From Halanaerobium congolense (lineage in GTDB: Bacteria; Bacillota; Halanaerobiia; Halanaerobiales; Halanaerobiaceae): DNA of 55,398 nucleotides. Each line of letters starts with the position of its first letter. The stretch's first letter is position 1. The stretch spans positions 9,115-64,512 of the forward strand of contig NZ_SOEF01000015.1 in assembly GCF_004366375.1 (NCBI RefSeq). Reading direction: 5' to 3'. This document shows positions 54,900 through 55,398 of this stretch, piece after piece. Under the pieces are notes generated by a model. The model had not been told where the DNA came from, made no database searches, and saw only the letters and a program-made list of their open reading frames with translations. The position numbers were made by a program, and so were the translations under genes.

Positions 54900-55147
54900 T
54901 TAATCAATATATTCCTTAAACCACTTGAAAATGGCTTTTAAGTCACTTAAATTTTCTTTAATGATCACCAGTAAAATTTCTGGATCAATCTCTGCATAAT
55001 CATGAACAATTATATTCCTGAATTTAGCCATTTTTATATAACTCTCAACATTTTCTTTAATAATATTATTTTCAGCCAGGATCTCTATAAATTGACATAT
55101 TCTTCCAGGTGTTCAAGCTTATTTCTGACTACTTCTGCATCTACCAC
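54900..55147 (-). pseudogene. HepT-like (DUF86) remnant
   Basis: It starts at GTG 55147 (VDAEVVRNKLEHLEEYVN), then jumps frame to EILAENNIIKENVESYIKMA, followed by KFRNIIVHDYAEIDPEI with the RxxxxH motif, and ends at 54900. The middle is deleted and a frameshift is present. Confidence 0.75.
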
Positions 55148-55149
55148 AG

Positions 55150-55305
55150 CTAAAACCCCTTTCCCAGAATCTGCTGTTTAAATTTTAAATCAACATTTTC
55201 AAAATCAACAATATCAACTTTTAGATCAATTAATTTCTCCAGCTCAGCCATTAGTTCTAATTTTAAATCAAATTTCTTAAATTTATCTAACCTTTCAGAA
55301 TAATT
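55150..55305 (-). pseudogene. MNT nucleotidyltransferase 3' remnant
   Basis: It encodes YSERLDKFKKFDLKLELMAE, then LEKLIDLKVDIVDFENVDLK and stop, the C-terminal half of an MNT domain. Its catalytic GS motif would lie upstream but is replaced by the tnpB tail. Confidence 0.7.
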
Positions 55306-55398
55306 GACCCTCCTCGGGGCAAGCCCTCGAGGATTCCTGCTTCTTAGAAGTGGTAACCCACCATCTCCACAGGCTTAAAATCCTGTTAGCCCAACAGT
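55306..55398 (-). mobile_element. IS200/IS605 tnpB 3' tail, cut by window edge
   Basis: The minus strand reads TVGLTGF, an in-frame TAA, then ACGDGGLPLLRSRNPRGLAP and RRVN, which recalls the closing ACGDG segment of TnpB/OrfB proteins. The CTCGGGGCAAGCCCTCGAGG hairpin is the probable element end. It joins the MNT remnant, so the element appears inserted in that gene. Confidence 0.6.

Overview
The window looks like an accessory region of a low-GC, AT-rich Firmicutes-type chromosome. The flavour (Halanaerobium-like AAA/PD-(D/E)XK tandem genes, Rpn nuclease, many small toxin-antitoxin relics, AGGAGG ribosome sites, rho-independent terminators with long U runs) suggests Halanaerobiales or a near relative, but no rRNA or housekeeping marker is present, so this is inference. 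No tRNA, rRNA or CRISPR array was seen.

Region 1 (1-15,600, almost all on the minus strand) is a defence-like island. It holds DUF6765, DUF2284, a membrane-anchored dCTP-deaminase-like protein, a radical SAM/SPASM enzyme, a membrane TPR protein, an IetAS-like pair (intact AAA ATPase, doubly broken S8 protease), a GNAT toxin-like gene with a 52-residue partner, DUF1883, a GNAT-EVE-like/ASCH pair, and a nucleoid-associated protein (NdpA family) with a membrane partner. The 5' part of the ASCH gene is duplicated at the left edge, 10.9 kb away.

Region 2 (15,600-35,700, minus strand) is a surface polysaccharide locus. It has dTDP-rhamnose genes (rfbABCD), UDP-ManNAcA genes (wecB, wecC), GDP-mannose (manC), four glycosyltransferases, a Wzy-like polymerase, a Wzx-like flippase and a heparinase II/III-like protein. 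Precursors made by the nucleotide-sugar enzymes would be assembled on a lipid carrier by the transferases, flipped by Wzx and polymerised by Wzy. No initiating phosphoglycosyltransferase or Wzz/Wzc is in view. A three-gene block (22,499-26,342: a small membrane protein, a HhH-like helical protein and a VPA1262-family protein) sits inside the locus and looks like defence cargo.

Region 3 (35,700-45,000) is a mosaic of repeats and decayed toxin-antitoxin modules: a truncated PIN gene with a small partner, orphan AbrB, an Rpn nuclease, two tandem AAA/PD-(D/E)XK genes, YgiT-type/DUF4258, an AbiEi remnant and VbhA/Fic with a broken Fic. Each tandem AAA gene is preceded by a captured tail of a neighbouring convergent gene.

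Region 4 (45,000-49,450) is an alternative Hsp70 chaperone operon (GrpE, Hsp70, J-like/SEC-C protein). It is bracketed by two copies of a 121-bp repeat that appears to be the end of an insertion sequence.

Region 5 (49,500-55,398) holds VapBC, two Fic genes (the second with a wHTH and a striking upstream inverted repeat), a MarR-like regulator, MNT/HEPN modules in several states of decay, and the 3' tail of an IS200/IS605 tnpB at the right edge.
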